Assembly (NCBI RefSeq): GCF_902459725.1
Contig: NZ_CABPSH010000006.1
Span: 62,001-126,000 of the forward strand
From: Pandoraea eparura
GTDB lineage: Bacteria > Pseudomonadota > Gammaproteobacteria > Burkholderiales > Burkholderiaceae
DNA length: 64,000 nucleotides
Direction: 5' to 3'
Notes under the pieces: model-generated
Databases searched by the model: none
The model's input: the letters and a program-made list of their open reading frames with translations, nothing else
What the model was told of the DNA's origin: nothing
Made by a program: the position numbers and the translations under genes
In this document: positions 1 to 12,583 of the stretch, piece by piece
How positions within the stretch are numbered: position 1 is the first letter of the stretch
Layout: each line of letters starts with the position of its first letter

Positions 1-1
1 C

Positions 2-337
2 AGCACGCTTGCGCCGCTCGAGGCGCTGCCGCCGATCGTCGAGGCGGTGAGCGCTCGCGGACCTGCGATGGCCGTGTTTCTCGATGGTGGCGTGCGGCGC
101 GGCGCCGACGTGGCCAAGGCTGTTGCGTTGGGGGCCAAGGGCGTGTTGCTCTGCCGTGCGCCGCTGTATGGCGTGGCGGCACGTGGCGGCGAGGGCGTGG
201 CCGGGGTGCTCGCGCTGTTGCTGGGCGAGTTGCACACGACGATGCAGTTGCTGGGGTGCGCGAACGTGGGCGAACTGACGTCGCAGCGGCTGGCCCGGCT
301 GCCGGCAATCCAGGCGAATCAGGCAAACCCGCTATAA
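2..337 (+). CDS. FMN-dependent alpha-hydroxy-acid oxidase/dehydrogenase, C-terminal part
   Basis: The open frame enters from the left edge, so only the last ~111 residues are present. The visible part carries the end of the FMN-binding TIM barrel of the lactate/glycolate/mandelate oxidase family: FLDGGVRRGADVAKAVALGA, then LLCRAPLYG, where family members usually have a GRP-type motif, and a C-terminal helix ending near HTTMQLLGC. Such enzymes oxidise 2-hydroxy acids to 2-oxo acids with FMN. The substrate cannot be told from this fragment. Its stop codon TAA (335-337) lies inside a TATAAT hexamer that may serve the next gene. The family call is good; specificity is unknown. Confidence 0.85.
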   Translation, partial: STLAPLEALPPIVEAVSARGPAMAVFLDGGVRRGADVAKAVALGAKGVLLCRAPLYGVAARGGEGVAGVLALLLGELHTTMQLLGCANVGELTSQRLARLPAIQANQANPL

Positions 338-338
338 T
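333..338 (+). promoter_or_regulatory. Candidate -10 element upstream of ppa
   Basis: A perfect TATAAT about 100 bases before the ppa start, overlapping the stop codon of the upstream gene. No good -35 hexamer is visible at 16-18 bases, so this is only a plausible promoter. Confidence 0.45.
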
Positions 339-439
339 GTTCGGCGCCCGATTGCCGTCGGGCGGCGTGGCATCCGGCAGGTTGGCGGGCGCGCATGCCG
401 AGCGACGGCGTGCCCCTTTTCATACACAGGAATGCCATC

Positions 440-967
440 ATGAGCTTCAACCACGTGCCTGCCGGCAAGGACATCCCCAACGATTTCAACGTCATCATCG
501 AGATCCCGGCGCAAAGCGACCCGGTGAAGTACGAGGCGGACAAGGAGCTGGGCCTGCTGGTCGTTGACCGCTTCATCGGCACGGGCATGCGCTACCCGGC
601 CAACTACGGTTTCATTCCGCAAACGCTGTCCGGTGACGGCGACCCCGTCGATGCGCTGGTCGTTACCCCGTTCCCGCTGCTGGCGGGCTCGATCGTGCGC
701 TGCCGCGCGCTAGGTCTGCTCAACATGACCGACGAGTCGGGTGTGGACGCCAAGCTGGTGGTCGTGCCGGTCGACAAGATCTGCCCGATGACGGCGCACA
801 TGAAGTCGATCGACGACGTGCCGGGTTACCTGAAGGACCAGATCAAGCACTTCTTCGAGAACTACAAGGCGCTCGAGAAGGGCAAGTGGGTCAAGATCGA
901 AGGCTGGGAAGGCGTTGAAGCCGCCCACAAGGAAATCGTCGACGGCGTGGCCAACGCCAAGAAGTAA
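440..967 (+). CDS. ppa: Inorganic pyrophosphatase (family I)
   Basis: Soluble cytoplasmic Mg-dependent pyrophosphatase that hydrolyses PPi to two phosphates and pulls biosynthetic reactions forward. The protein is 175 residues, the usual bacterial length. Visible family motifs are [13 protein letters not shown] near the N-terminus, the substrate and metal region [11 protein letters not shown], and the acidic signature DGDPVDALV (the D-x-D-P-x-D type). The frame is open further upstream, but the start at MSFNHVPAG was chosen because it matches the family N-terminus and follows a purine-rich AGGAA. A clear terminator follows the gene, so it is probably transcribed alone. Confidence 0.96.
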   Translation: MSFNHVPAGKDIPNDFNVIIEIPAQSDPVKYEADKELGLLVVDRFIGTGMRYPANYGFIPQTLSGDGDPVDALVVTPFPLLAGSIVRCRALGLLNMTDESGVDAKLVVVPVDKICPMTAHMKSIDDVPGYLKDQIKHFFENYKALEKGKWVKIEGWEGVEAAHKEIVDGVANAKK

Positions 968-1006
968 GCGACTTTCGCCTGCGGCGTCGCCCGTCGACGC
1001 CAGAGA

Positions 1007-1034
1007 AGCCCGGCCGTGTGCCGGGCTTTTTATT
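1007..1034 (+). terminator. Rho-independent terminator after ppa
   Basis: Stem AGCCCGG (1007-1013) pairs with CCGGGCT (1021-1027) around a 7-base loop and is followed by a T-rich run. It lies 40 bases after the ppa stop. Confidence 0.85.
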
Positions 1035-1283
1035 TGATGCTTTGATCGGCACCGAATTTGGCTGATCTACGCTGAGACCCGCCGCAGCGAGTTTTCCTGG
1101 GGATCAAGAGGCTTCACCCTACCTGGGTGCTTTCCACAACCCGATCCCGTTTCTATCCGCCTGGCTCCCAGCCGACACCTGGAAACCGGCTCATTCTTCC
1201 TACGAGTCGGCGCGGTAAAAATCAAACTCACCGCGTCTGCGATAGACACGATGCAGCCCGTCGAACTACGCGATGCATACGAC

Positions 1284-1301
1284 AATTGGGTGACGCCAAT
1301 T
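1284..1301 (+). promoter_or_regulatory. Inverted repeat upstream of toxin-antitoxin operon
   Basis: AATTGG (1284-1289) and CCAATT (1296-1301) separated by 6 bases. It is the outermost of three inverted repeats before the abiEi-like gene and could be an extra operator. Confidence 0.4.
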
Positions 1302-1317
1302 TTCATCAAAATAGCCT

Positions 1318-1337
1318 ATTTCAGCAATTGCTGAAAT
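1318..1337 (+). promoter_or_regulatory. Perfect 20-base palindrome, candidate operator
   Basis: ATTTCAGCAATTGCTGAAAT is perfectly self-complementary. It lies just upstream of the promoter of the toxin-antitoxin pair, a place typical for binding by an autoregulatory antitoxin. Confidence 0.6.
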
Positions 1338-1343
1338 TGATGA

Positions 1344-1385
1344 TTTTAGTGAAAATGTTGACAATTTCACTAAAAATGCTATTTT
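1344..1385 (+). promoter_or_regulatory. Promoter embedded in an inverted-repeat operator
   Basis: An inverted repeat TTTTAGTGAAA (1344-1354) / TTTCACTAAAA (1365-1375) brackets a consensus -35 TTGACA (1358-1363). After 16 bases comes an extended -10, TGC followed by TATTTT (1380-1385). A protein bound to the repeat would cover the -35, the expected layout for autorepression by the antitoxin encoded at 1413. Confidence 0.7.
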
Positions 1386-1412
1386 CAACAAACTCTGAAA
1401 ACAGGCCATGCG

Positions 1413-2474
1413 ATGAAAGACGTAGAGAGCCAAGCAGCGCAGGCGCTTCGTTTGCTGTTGGGGCAAGTGCCTGCGATCAAGCTTTTGGATGTTGAGCACA
1501 AAATGTCCGGCCCTGACCCGGGCGTGGACATCGTGGCACATATTGACCTGTCAGGCAGGCGCCACGCACTGGTCTGCGAAGTGAACGCCTCTGGTCAGCC
1601 GCGCCACGTCCGAATCGCATTGCTTCAACTGCGCAACTACATGGCGCATCATGCGCAAGACGCCACGCCTGTCCTCATTGCCCCTTATCTGTCCCCGGAT
1701 GCTCAATCGCTGTGTCGTGAGCAGGATGTGGGCTTTCTCGACCTCGAAGGCAATGCACGCCTGATCTTTGACGGCGTCTTCATCGAACGCCAGGTTGCGA
1801 GCAAACCCGTCGCCGATCGGCGTGAACTCAGGTCGTTGTTCAAGCCGAAATCCGCGCAGGTGCTGCGTGTGATGCTTCGCAATCCCCGTCAGGCGTGGCG
1901 CGTCACGGATCTTGCGCTGGCCGCAGCCGTCAGCCTTGGCCATGTCAGCAACGTTCGTGTTGCCTTGCTTGATCGGGAGTGGGCGCAAGTGTCTGAAGCC
2001 GGTCTGTTTTTGTCCGAACCTGACGCATTGCTGGACGCATGGCGCGACGCCTATGAGCCGCCGGTTGGGACGCGTCTGACTTTCTATACAACCCTGCACG
2101 GTAGCGCGTTCGAGGAAGCTGCGCGGCGCGCCCTGCGCTCGCAAGGCGAGGCCGGCCAGATAGCATTTTCATCCTTCTCCGCGTCGCATTGGCTTGCACC
2201 GTACGGTCGGACAGGAACACAGTATTTTTATGCAGACACGGCGGGTCTTGAGCGATTGCAATCGGCCTTGAAGCTGTCCGCAGTTTCCAAAGGCGAAAAC
2301 GTTGTGGCAACCGTCCTTAAGGATTCCGGCGTGTTGCGCGACACGGAGGCACCTGCACCTGGGGCAATCTGCACAAGCGCAGTCCAAACCTATCTTGATC
2401 TTGCCAACGCTGGCGAACGCGGACGAGAAGCGGCAGATCATCTACGACGAGAAAGGCTGAGATGGCCGAAATGA
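1413..2474 (+). CDS. AbiEi-type antitoxin (type IV toxin-antitoxin) with central winged helix
   Basis: A 353-residue protein that looks like the large form of the AbiEi antitoxin/transcriptional regulator family. Residues ~35-95 read like a PD-(D/E)XK nuclease-type core (D39, then E56-V-N58, then a conserved LLQLRNYM helix), but the usual lysine is Asn58, so it may be inactive. A DLEGNARLIFDGVFIE segment follows. Residues ~138-190 form a winged helix (LRVMLRNPRQAWRVTDLAL...VSLGHVSNV). The gene overlaps the next one by 13 bases, as toxin-antitoxin pairs do. The A+T-rich operator array just upstream suggests autoregulation. The family call rests on recognition of the pattern and the partner; the antitoxin role is inferred. 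Confidence 0.78.
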   Translation: MKDVESQAAQALRLLLGQVPAIKLLDVEHKMSGPDPGVDIVAHIDLSGRRHALVCEVNASGQPRHVRIALLQLRNYMAHHAQDATPVLIAPYLSPDAQSLCREQDVGFLDLEGNARLIFDGVFIERQVASKPVADRRELRSLFKPKSAQVLRVMLRNPRQAWRVTDLALAAAVSLGHVSNVRVALLDREWAQVSEAGLFLSEPDALLDAWRDAYEPPVGTRLTFYTTLHGSAFEEAARRALRSQGEAGQIAFSSFSASHWLAPYGRTGTQYFYADTAGLERLQSALKLSAVSKGENVVATVLKDSGVLRDTEAPAPGAICTSAVQTYLDLANAGERGREAADHLRRERLRWPK

Positions 2475-3337
2475 TGCCAAGCGAGCCACAGTCGGCCGCC
2501 GATTACGACGACCGTACGACCACTGCCGTGAAAAAGGTGCTGGTCGAAATCGGCCAGATTCTTGGGAGCTTCAAGGGCAAGTTCGCTATCGTTGGCGGCG
2601 CCGTACCCTGGCTGCTGCTGAGTAACGAGGAAATGCCACACGTCGGCACGCTCGACGTGGACCTTGGCCTGGATGCAGAGGCCTTGGGGGACGGCGAATA
2701 CGCTACGCTGATCGAAGCGCTACAGGGGCATGGCTATCACCAGCGTCGAGAGCTTCGCCGCTTTCAGCTCGTTCGCCAAGTCCCCACCGAAGATGGCGGC
2801 GCGCCGATTGACATCACCGTTGATTTCCTGATGCCCCGGGACGCCGAGATCGTCAAGAACGTACCGCCGTTGATCAGTGACTTTGCCGTGCAACAAGCCG
2901 ACGGTGCCGATCTGGCCCTTCGCTTCTATCAGCTGGTGGCGATCAGCGGACCGATGCCCGCTGGCGGTATGAACCGCGTCGAAATTGCGGTTTGTTCGAT
3001 ACCGGCCCTTTTGGCGATGAAGGGGCATGCGATTGCGGGGCGCTATAAACAGAAGGACGCCTACGACATCTACTACTGCATCCGGAACTATCCCGGCGGT
3101 CCAGAGACGCTGGCCGAGGAATGTCGGCCACTGCTCGATCACGCTAGCGGTGCCGCGGGCTACGATTTCATCGCCGGCAAGTTCGATAACGCTGACGGTT
3201 TCGGGCCGACATGTGTGCGCCGTTTCGTCGAGGAAACGAACGTGCTTGGAGACCGTAGTCCGGAGCAATGGCAACAAGACGCCTTCGGGCAGGTCGATGC
3301 TTGGCTGCGGGCCCTTGGGGTAAGGGGATGCGTGTAA
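2462..3337 (+). CDS. AbiEii-type nucleotidyltransferase toxin
   Basis: A 291-residue member of the AbiEii/DUF1814-like nucleotidyltransferase toxins, which modify tRNA or other targets with nucleotides. The NTase core shows GG (45-46) in FAIVGGAVPWLLL, the metal-binding D65-x-D67 in GTLDVDLGLD, a further acidic strand PIDITVDFL, and the family motif RYKQKDAYDIYY (from R194) with its Lys-Asp pair. It is translationally coupled to the antitoxin: ATG at 2462 lies before the upstream stop at 2474, with GAAAGG as a ribosome site. The pair is closed by a strong terminator, making a compact mobile-looking unit between core genes. All expected catalytic residues look intact, so it is probably functional. 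Confidence 0.82.
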   Translation: MAEMMPSEPQSAADYDDRTTTAVKKVLVEIGQILGSFKGKFAIVGGAVPWLLLSNEEMPHVGTLDVDLGLDAEALGDGEYATLIEALQGHGYHQRRELRRFQLVRQVPTEDGGAPIDITVDFLMPRDAEIVKNVPPLISDFAVQQADGADLALRFYQLVAISGPMPAGGMNRVEIAVCSIPALLAMKGHAIAGRYKQKDAYDIYYCIRNYPGGPETLAEECRPLLDHASGAAGYDFIAGKFDNADGFGPTCVRRFVEETNVLGDRSPEQWQQDAFGQVDAWLRALGVRGCV

Positions 3338-3372
3338 CAACGACGACCTGCTGTCTATCGACGTTCATCACG

Positions 3373-3410
3373 ATGTCCGCCGTCAAGCAGTGCTTGAGGC
3401 GGACATTTTT
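3373..3410 (+). terminator. Strong terminator after the toxin-antitoxin operon
   Basis: ATGTCCGCC (3373-3381) pairs with GGCGGACAT (3398-3406), and inside it TCAAGC pairs with GCTTGA around a 3-base loop. A T run follows. The long near-perfect stem isolates the toxin-antitoxin pair from downstream genes. Confidence 0.88.
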
Positions 3411-3520
3411 CATGGCTCGCTCTGAAAGCCTCGCCAAGTTCGGCGACAATGGCAGCCAGTTCGAGGGTTCCATGCCGGCGGCGGCACGGTCGGTTAGCCG
3501 GTTTGCAGACGAGGTGAAGG

Positions 3521-4657
3521 GTGAGCAGCGACGTAGTCATCCGTGTAGTGCAGTCGATTGAAGACGTGCCGGCCGACGCGTGGAATGCGCTCGCGCGTGG
3601 CAATCCGTTCGTGCAGCACGCGTTCCTGCATGCGATGCATTCGAGCGGATGCGCGTCGAAGCGCACCGGCTGGCAGCCGGCTTATCTGCTCATGCATGCC
3701 GGCGACAGCCTCGTGGGCGCCATGCCGCTCTACGTCAAATCGCATTCGCGTGGCGAGTACGTGTTCGATCACGCGTGGGCCGAGGCGTTTGCGCGCCATG
3801 GCCTGAATTACTACCCGAAGCTGCTGTGCGCGGTGCCGTTCTCGCCCGTGACGGGGCCGCGTCTGCTGGCGCGCACCCATGCCGACCGCGTCGCGCTCGC
3901 CCGCGGCGCGATCGCGTTCGCGAAGCAGCTCGAGTTGTCGTCCATTCACGTGCTCTTCGCGCACGACGACGATCTGGCGGCGCTCACCGAGGCGGGCTAT
4001 GCGCTGCGCGAGGGCGTGCAGTTCCACTGGGAGAACCCGGGCGTTGCCTCGTTCGACGCGTTCCTCGCGCAGATGAATCAGGAAAAGCGCAAGAAGCTCA
4101 AACAGGATCGCCGGCGTGTACGCGACGCCGGAGTGACATACCGATGGCTGCGCGGTGCCGACCTCAACGAGGCCGCGCTCGATTTCTTCTATCAGTGCTA
4201 TGACAACACGTATCGCGAGCACTGGAATGCGCCGTATCTGACCCGTACCTTTTTCGGCCAGTGGCATGCGGCGATGCCCGACACACTGCTGCTCGTCATG
4301 GCCGAGCGCGAGGGCGAGCCGTTGGCATGCGCGCTCAATGTGGTGAGTGGCGACACCATGTACGGACGGTACTGGGGGACGACCGAATTTGTCTCCGGCA
4401 TGCACTTCGAGACGTGCTACGCGCAGGGCATCGAGTATTGCATCGCGCATGGACTGCGCAGCTTCGAGGGCGGGGCCCAGGGGGTGCACAAGATGTCGCG
4501 TGGTCTGCTGCCCACGCCCACCTGGTCGGCTCACTGGATTGCCGATGCGCGCTTCGCCGACGCCATTGCCGAGTTTCTCGATGCGGAGACCTCGGCGATG
4601 GACGAGCATATCGGCGAGCTGGAGGCCCACACGCCGTTCAAACGCCCGGCGTCCTGA
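3521..4657 (+). CDS. GNAT-fold acetyltransferase of the COG3146/DUF482 type
   Basis: A 378-residue protein resembling the GNAT-related family often annotated as peptidogalycan biosynthesis or recognition protein. It shows the conserved opening (a short beta strand, then [16 protein letters not shown]), a region [19 protein letters not shown], and the C-terminal half [14 protein letters not shown]... plus [19 protein letters not shown]. The chosen start is GTG at 3521, preceded by GAGGTGAAGG; no better ATG lies nearby. The biochemical substrate is not known to me. In related genomes I expect it directly between ppa and the NAD synthase gene, which would make the toxin-antitoxin pair an insertion. 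Confidence 0.8.
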   Translation: MSSDVVIRVVQSIEDVPADAWNALARGNPFVQHAFLHAMHSSGCASKRTGWQPAYLLMHAGDSLVGAMPLYVKSHSRGEYVFDHAWAEAFARHGLNYYPKLLCAVPFSPVTGPRLLARTHADRVALARGAIAFAKQLELSSIHVLFAHDDDLAALTEAGYALREGVQFHWENPGVASFDAFLAQMNQEKRKKLKQDRRRVRDAGVTYRWLRGADLNEAALDFFYQCYDNTYREHWNAPYLTRTFFGQWHAAMPDTLLLVMAEREGEPLACALNVVSGDTMYGRYWGTTEFVSGMHFETCYAQGIEYCIAHGLRSFEGGAQGVHKMSRGLLPTPTWSAHWIADARFADAIAEFLDAETSAMDEHIGELEAHTPFKRPAS

Positions 4658-4812
4658 CGCCGTCGAGCCATGCGGCGACGCCCGGCATGGGGGCGCCTCG
4701 CGTAATATACTGGCGATTCTCACGTCCGCCGCTCGCGCCGGGCGGGCGGCGGCCCATGGTGCCTTCGTCTGCCGTCGTATCGGCACAGGGACGATGCCTG
4801 GTAGCCGCCCAC

Positions 4813-6930
4813 ATGACCAACCGATTTCTCAATCTCTACAATCACGATTTCGCGCGTGTGGCCGTCGGCGTGCCGCAATGCCGTGTCGCCGATCCCGCCT
4901 ACAACGCTGCCCAGACGATTGCCCTCGCCAGGCAGGCCGATGCGGCGGGCGCCGTGCTCGTCGCCTTCCCCGAACTTGGCATTCCCGCCTATAGCTGCGA
5001 AGACCTGTTCCAGCAGCGCGCATTGCTCGACGCCTGCAACGTGGCGCTGGCCGACATCGTGGCGGCGAGCCGCGAACTGGGCGCCGCGCTGATCGTCGGC
5101 ATGCCGGTGCGCGTGCAGCAACGCCTGTTCAACTGCGCAGTGGTCGTCGCCCGCGGACGCGTGCATGGCGTGGTCCCCAAGACCTACCTGCCGAACTACA
5201 GTGAGTTCTACGAAGCGCGTCAGTTCAACGCGGCCGATGACGCGGGCGTCGACACGGTGATGCTGCTAGGCGACGAGGTGCCGTTCGGCGCGCTCGTCTT
5301 CGAGGCGGCCGACCAGCCGTTACTGCGCTTTCACTGCGAGATTTGCGAGGACGTCTGGGTGCCCGTGCCGCCGTCGTCGTTCGCGGCGCTGGCGGGCGCG
5401 ACGGTACTCGTGAACCTGTCGGCATCGAACGTGGTCGTCGGCAAGTCGGCCTATCGTCACCAACTGGTCGGGCAACAGTCGGCGCGATGCCTCGCCGCCT
5501 ATCTGTATACATCCGCCGGGCAGGGCGAATCGACGACCGATCTCGCGTGGGACGGACAGGCGCTCATCTATGAAAACGGCGACCTGCTGGCCGAGTCGGC
5601 ACGCTTCGCCAGCGACTCGCATTTGATTTATGCGGACGTCGATCTGGAGCGGCTCGCACGCGAGCGCATGCATCAGACGACGTTCGGCGTGTCGGTGCGC
5701 CGCCATGCCGACGAGGTGGCACGCTTTCGCACCATCAAGGTCGACGTCACGATGCCGCGCAACGCCGAGCTGCCGCTCGCGCGCGCCATTGAACGCTTCC
5801 CGTACGTGCCGTCCGATCCGCGTCGTCGCGACGAGCGTTGCCACGAGGTCTACAACATCCAGGTGCAGGCGCTGATGCAGCGGCTGGCCTCGTCGAAGAT
5901 TCAGAAGGTCGTGATCGGCGTGTCCGGCGGTCTGGATTCGACGCATGCGCTGCTCGTGTGCGCGAAGGTCATGGACCGGCTCGGTCTGCCTCGCACGAAC
6001 ATCCTCGCGTACACCATGCCCGGCTTCGCCACGAGCGAGCGAACGCTGCGTCAGGCGCGCGAGCTGATGGCGGCGGTGGGCTGCACGGCGCGTGAAATCG
6101 ACATCCGCCCGAGCTGCATGCAGATGTTGGCCGACCTCGACCATCCGTTCTCGCGAGGGGAGGAAGTCTACGACGTCACGTTCGAGAACGTGCAGGCCGG
6201 TGAGCGCACCAATCATCTGTTCCGGCTCGCGAATCACCTGGGCGCGATCGTGATCGGCACGGGCGATCTGAGCGAGCTGGCGTTGGGCTGGTGCACGTAC
6301 GGCGTGGGCGATCATATGTCGCACTACAACGTGAACGCCAGCGTGCCCAAGACGCTCATCATGCACCTCGTGCGGTGGGTGGCCGAGACGGGGCAGTTGG
6401 GCGGCGCGGCGGCGGCCAAGCCCGGCAAGGTCGAGAAGGCCGAGAAGGCCGGCAAGGATACCGAACCGAGGCGCAACGTCCTCATCGACATTCTCGAGAC
6501 GGAAATCAGCCCGGAGCTCGTGCCGGGCAAGGCGAACGGCGCGCCGGAGCAGCGTACCGAGCATTTCATCGGGCCGTACGCGCTGCAGGACTTCAACCTC
6601 TACTACACGCTGCGTTTCGGCTACGCCCCACGCAAGGTGGCGTTTCTCTCGTGGAGCGCCTGGCACGATGCCTCGACGGGGCGCTGGCCTGACGAGGGCC
6701 ACGTCGCGCGTCACGCGTACGATCTGGTCGCGATCAAGCGGAACCTGCGCATTTTCCTGGACCGGTTCTTCCGGACCAGTCAGTTCAAGCGGTCGTGCAT
6801 TCCGAATGCGCCGAAGGTGGGCACGGGCGGCTCGCTCTCGCCGCGCGGGGACTGGCGGGCGCCAAGCGATTCGGAATCGGTGGTGTGGCTCGCCGACCTG
6901 GATTCCGTGCCCGACGACCCGCACGCGTGA
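4813..6930 (+). CDS. nadE: Glutamine-dependent NAD(+) synthase
   Basis: Last step of NAD synthesis: ATP-dependent amidation of deamido-NAD using ammonia from glutamine. The 705-residue protein has an N-terminal nitrilase-like glutaminase with the triad E54 ([13 protein letters not shown]), K123 (VPKTYLPNY) and C178 ([10 protein letters not shown]). A C-terminal synthetase carries the ATP-pyrophosphatase loop SGGLDST (371-377). ATG 4813 was chosen because [19 protein letters not shown] matches the family start; the frame stays open far upstream. A Lys/Glu/Ala-rich low-complexity insert lies at about residues 533-555. It precedes the P-II gene by 106 bases, linking nitrogen and NAD metabolism. 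Confidence 0.95.
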   Translation: MTNRFLNLYNHDFARVAVGVPQCRVADPAYNAAQTIALARQADAAGAVLVAFPELGIPAYSCEDLFQQRALLDACNVALADIVAASRELGAALIVGMPVRVQQRLFNCAVVVARGRVHGVVPKTYLPNYSEFYEARQFNAADDAGVDTVMLLGDEVPFGALVFEAADQPLLRFHCEICEDVWVPVPPSSFAALAGATVLVNLSASNVVVGKSAYRHQLVGQQSARCLAAYLYTSAGQGESTTDLAWDGQALIYENGDLLAESARFASDSHLIYADVDLERLARERMHQTTFGVSVRRHADEVARFRTIKVDVTMPRNAELPLARAIERFPYVPSDPRRRDERCHEVYNIQVQALMQRLASSKIQKVVIGVSGGLDSTHALLVCAKVMDRLGLPRTNILAYTMPGFATSERTLRQARELMAAVGCTAREIDIRPSCMQMLADLDHPFSRGEEVYDVTFENVQAGERTNHLFRLANHLGAIVIGTGDLSELALGWCTYGVGDHMSHYNVNASVPKTLIMHLVRWVAETGQLGGAAAAKPGKVEKAEKAGKDTEPRRNVLIDILETEISPELVPGKANGAPEQRTEHFIGPYALQDFNLYYTLRFGYAPRKVAFLSWSAWHDASTGRWPDEGHVARHAYDLVAIKRNLRIFLDRFFRTSQFKRSCIPNAPKVGTGGSLSPRGDWRAPSDSESVVWLADLDSVPDDPHA

Positions 6931-6983
6931 GCCCGTTGTGGCGGACGCGGCGTGCTGCCATCGGCGCGCCGTGCCCGGACCGG

Positions 6984-6989
6984 TACAAT
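6984..6989 (+). promoter_or_regulatory. Candidate -10 element for the P-II gene
   Basis: TACAAT about 48 bases before the P-II start, in the gap after nadE. No convincing -35 is visible, so this is tentative. Confidence 0.35.
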
Positions 6990-6991
6990 AG

Positions 6992-7375
<384 letters not shown>

Positions 7376-7393
7376 CGCCGGCTCGGACGTGGA

Positions 7394-8071
7394 CTACCCG
7401 CGCGGCGCTCGCGACTGTGCGCCCTGAAGCAGGACGACCAACGCGCCACTGCCGCCGTCGCGACCTTGCGCTTGCGCCCAGGCCAGCACTTGGTCCTTCT
7501 GCGCCAGCCAGCCCCGCACCTTGTCCTTGAGCACGGGTTCGCGGTTCACGGAACCGAGTCCCTTGCCGTGGATCACGCGCACGCAACGCAGGCCGCGCTT
7601 CACGGCGTCGTGCAGGAAGGCGGACAGCGCCTCGCGGGCTTCATCGCGACGCATGCCATGCAGGTCGATCTGCGCCTGTACCACCCATTCGCCGCGTTGC
7701 AGCTTGAGCAGGGCGTCGTGGCTGACGCCGGGGCGGCGATAGGACAGGCGATCGTCGGTGTCGAGCAGGGCTTCGGGATCGAACTCGTCCGACAGCGATT
7801 CGTGCAGGACGGCTGCTTCGTCTTCCTGCGTTAGACGCGCCACCGGCTCGGGCGGCTGGCGCGGATGCTCGACGCGATCGGTCGCGCCCTTGCGCGTGAT
7901 CGGGGCGATGTCGCCCACGCTGTCGCGGAACACGTTGGCATCGCGCTTGGCTTGCGCGGCGCGTTTCTCGGCGGCCAGACGCTCGGCTTCGCGGGCGGCC
8001 GCGTCCTTGGCGATCGCGTCGCGAAAGGTCGCGAGATCGCCGAGGCCGAGTTTGGGAGGCTTCTTGCTCAT
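7394..8071 (-). CDS. Smr-domain protein (MutS2 C-terminal-like)
   Basis: A 225-residue protein. The first ~95 residues are charged and probably extended (Lys/Glu/Ala-rich helix around 22-45). The C-terminal half is an Smr domain, a fold linked to nicking or structure-specific nuclease activity. It shows IDLHGMRRDEAREALSAFL with the conserved D-L-H-G, then RVIHGKGLGS (the H-G-x-G motif) and the end GGSGALVVLLQG. Stand-alone Smr proteins like this are common in beta- and gammaproteobacteria (YdaL/SmrA type). Their function is not well defined; rescue of collided ribosomes has been proposed for some relatives. It runs opposite to the P-II gene and in the same direction as trxB, 98 bases downstream of it. 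Confidence 0.88.
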   Translation of the reverse strand: MSKKPPKLGLGDLATFRDAIAKDAAAREAERLAAEKRAAQAKRDANVFRDSVGDIAPITRKGATDRVEHPRQPPEPVARLTQEDEAAVLHESLSDEFDPEALLDTDDRLSYRRPGVSHDALLKLQRGEWVVQAQIDLHGMRRDEAREALSAFLHDAVKRGLRCVRVIHGKGLGSVNREPVLKDKVRGWLAQKDQVLAWAQAQGRDGGSGALVVLLQGAQSRAPRG

Positions 8072-8169
8072 GGTCGTGCGAACAAGGACGGTGGGAGATC
8101 AAACGACAACGGCGCCCCGTGCGTATCGAATTTCACGCAGCGAGGGCGCCGTCACAGGGCATTCAGCGG

Positions 8170-11785
<3,616 letters not shown>

Positions 11786-11790
11786 GGAAC

Positions 11791-12441
11791 ATGTTGGGAT
11801 TCAAGCGCGGCTTGCCGCTTATCGCGGGGGCTGTCGGTGTGACGCTGGCGGCGCTGGTCGCCCCGGCCTATGCCAGTGGCACGGCGCAGCTCAAGGCGTT
11901 TGCCGCGCAAGTGAAATCGGCGCGTGGCGAGTTCGAGCAGAAGCAGGTCAAGGGCCAGCAGGACGGCGCCGTGAAAGTGACGAACGCGGCCTCCGGCACC
12001 TTCGAGTTTTCGCGCCCGGGCCGCTTCATCTGGCGCTACGTCAAGCCCTACGATCAACTGCTGCAGGCGGATGGCGAAACGCTCTACATCTATGACAAGG
12101 ATCTGAACCAGGTGACCGAGCGCAAGCTGGGCACCTCGTTGGGCGCGAGCCCGGCCGCGATCCTGTTCGGCAGCAACGACATCGAGAAGAATTTTTCGCT
12201 CAAGGATGCCGGCGTGAAGAACGGCATCGACTGGGTGGAGTTGAAGCCGAAGGCGAAGGACACGCAGTTCCAGCGCGTGGGTATCGGGTTTCGCGACGGC
12301 AATCTGGCAGCGATGGAACTCTACGACGCGTTCGGCAACGTCACGTTGCTGACGTTCGACAAGATCCAGAAGAATCCGCCCATGCCGGCGGACAACTTCA
12401 AGTTCACGATGCCCAAGGGGGCAGACCTCATCAAGGGGTGA
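11791..12441 (+). CDS. lolA: Outer-membrane lipoprotein carrier protein LolA
   Basis: Periplasmic chaperone that takes lipoproteins from LolCDE and hands them to LolB at the outer membrane. The 216-residue precursor has a clear Sec signal (hydrophobic core in residues 8-25, likely cut after AYA near 28). The mature part shows the LolA pattern: [32 protein letters not shown], and [20 protein letters not shown]. It also has [25 protein letters not shown] near the end in broken form. It is cotranscribed with ftsK (5-base gap, AAGGAAC ribosome site). Confidence 0.95.
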   Translation: MLGFKRGLPLIAGAVGVTLAALVAPAYASGTAQLKAFAAQVKSARGEFEQKQVKGQQDGAVKVTNAASGTFEFSRPGRFIWRYVKPYDQLLQADGETLYIYDKDLNQVTERKLGTSLGASPAAILFGSNDIEKNFSLKDAGVKNGIDWVELKPKAKDTQFQRVGIGFRDGNLAAMELYDAFGNVTLLTFDKIQKNPPMPADNFKFTMPKGADLIKG

Positions 12442-12583
12442 GCCCCCTTCGTCCCCCGTCGTTCCCCTAGTCCTCGTCGCCGCTGGCGTTCCTTGCCGGC
12501 GGGGCGGTGTCCGGGCTGGCATAATGGGCACATCTGACGATCCGAAAGCGGCCGGGGACTCCCCGGCCGCGCTGCTTGAGAAC

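Larger units (their letters stand above)
1035..1412 (+). other. Intergenic region with A+T-rich regulatory end
   Basis: This 378-base stretch between ppa and the toxin-antitoxin operon holds no convincing gene. The first ~240 bases are unremarkable. The last ~130 become strongly A+T-rich and contain three inverted repeats and a promoter, annotated separately. The sharp base-composition change fits the left edge of an inserted module. Confidence 0.6.
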
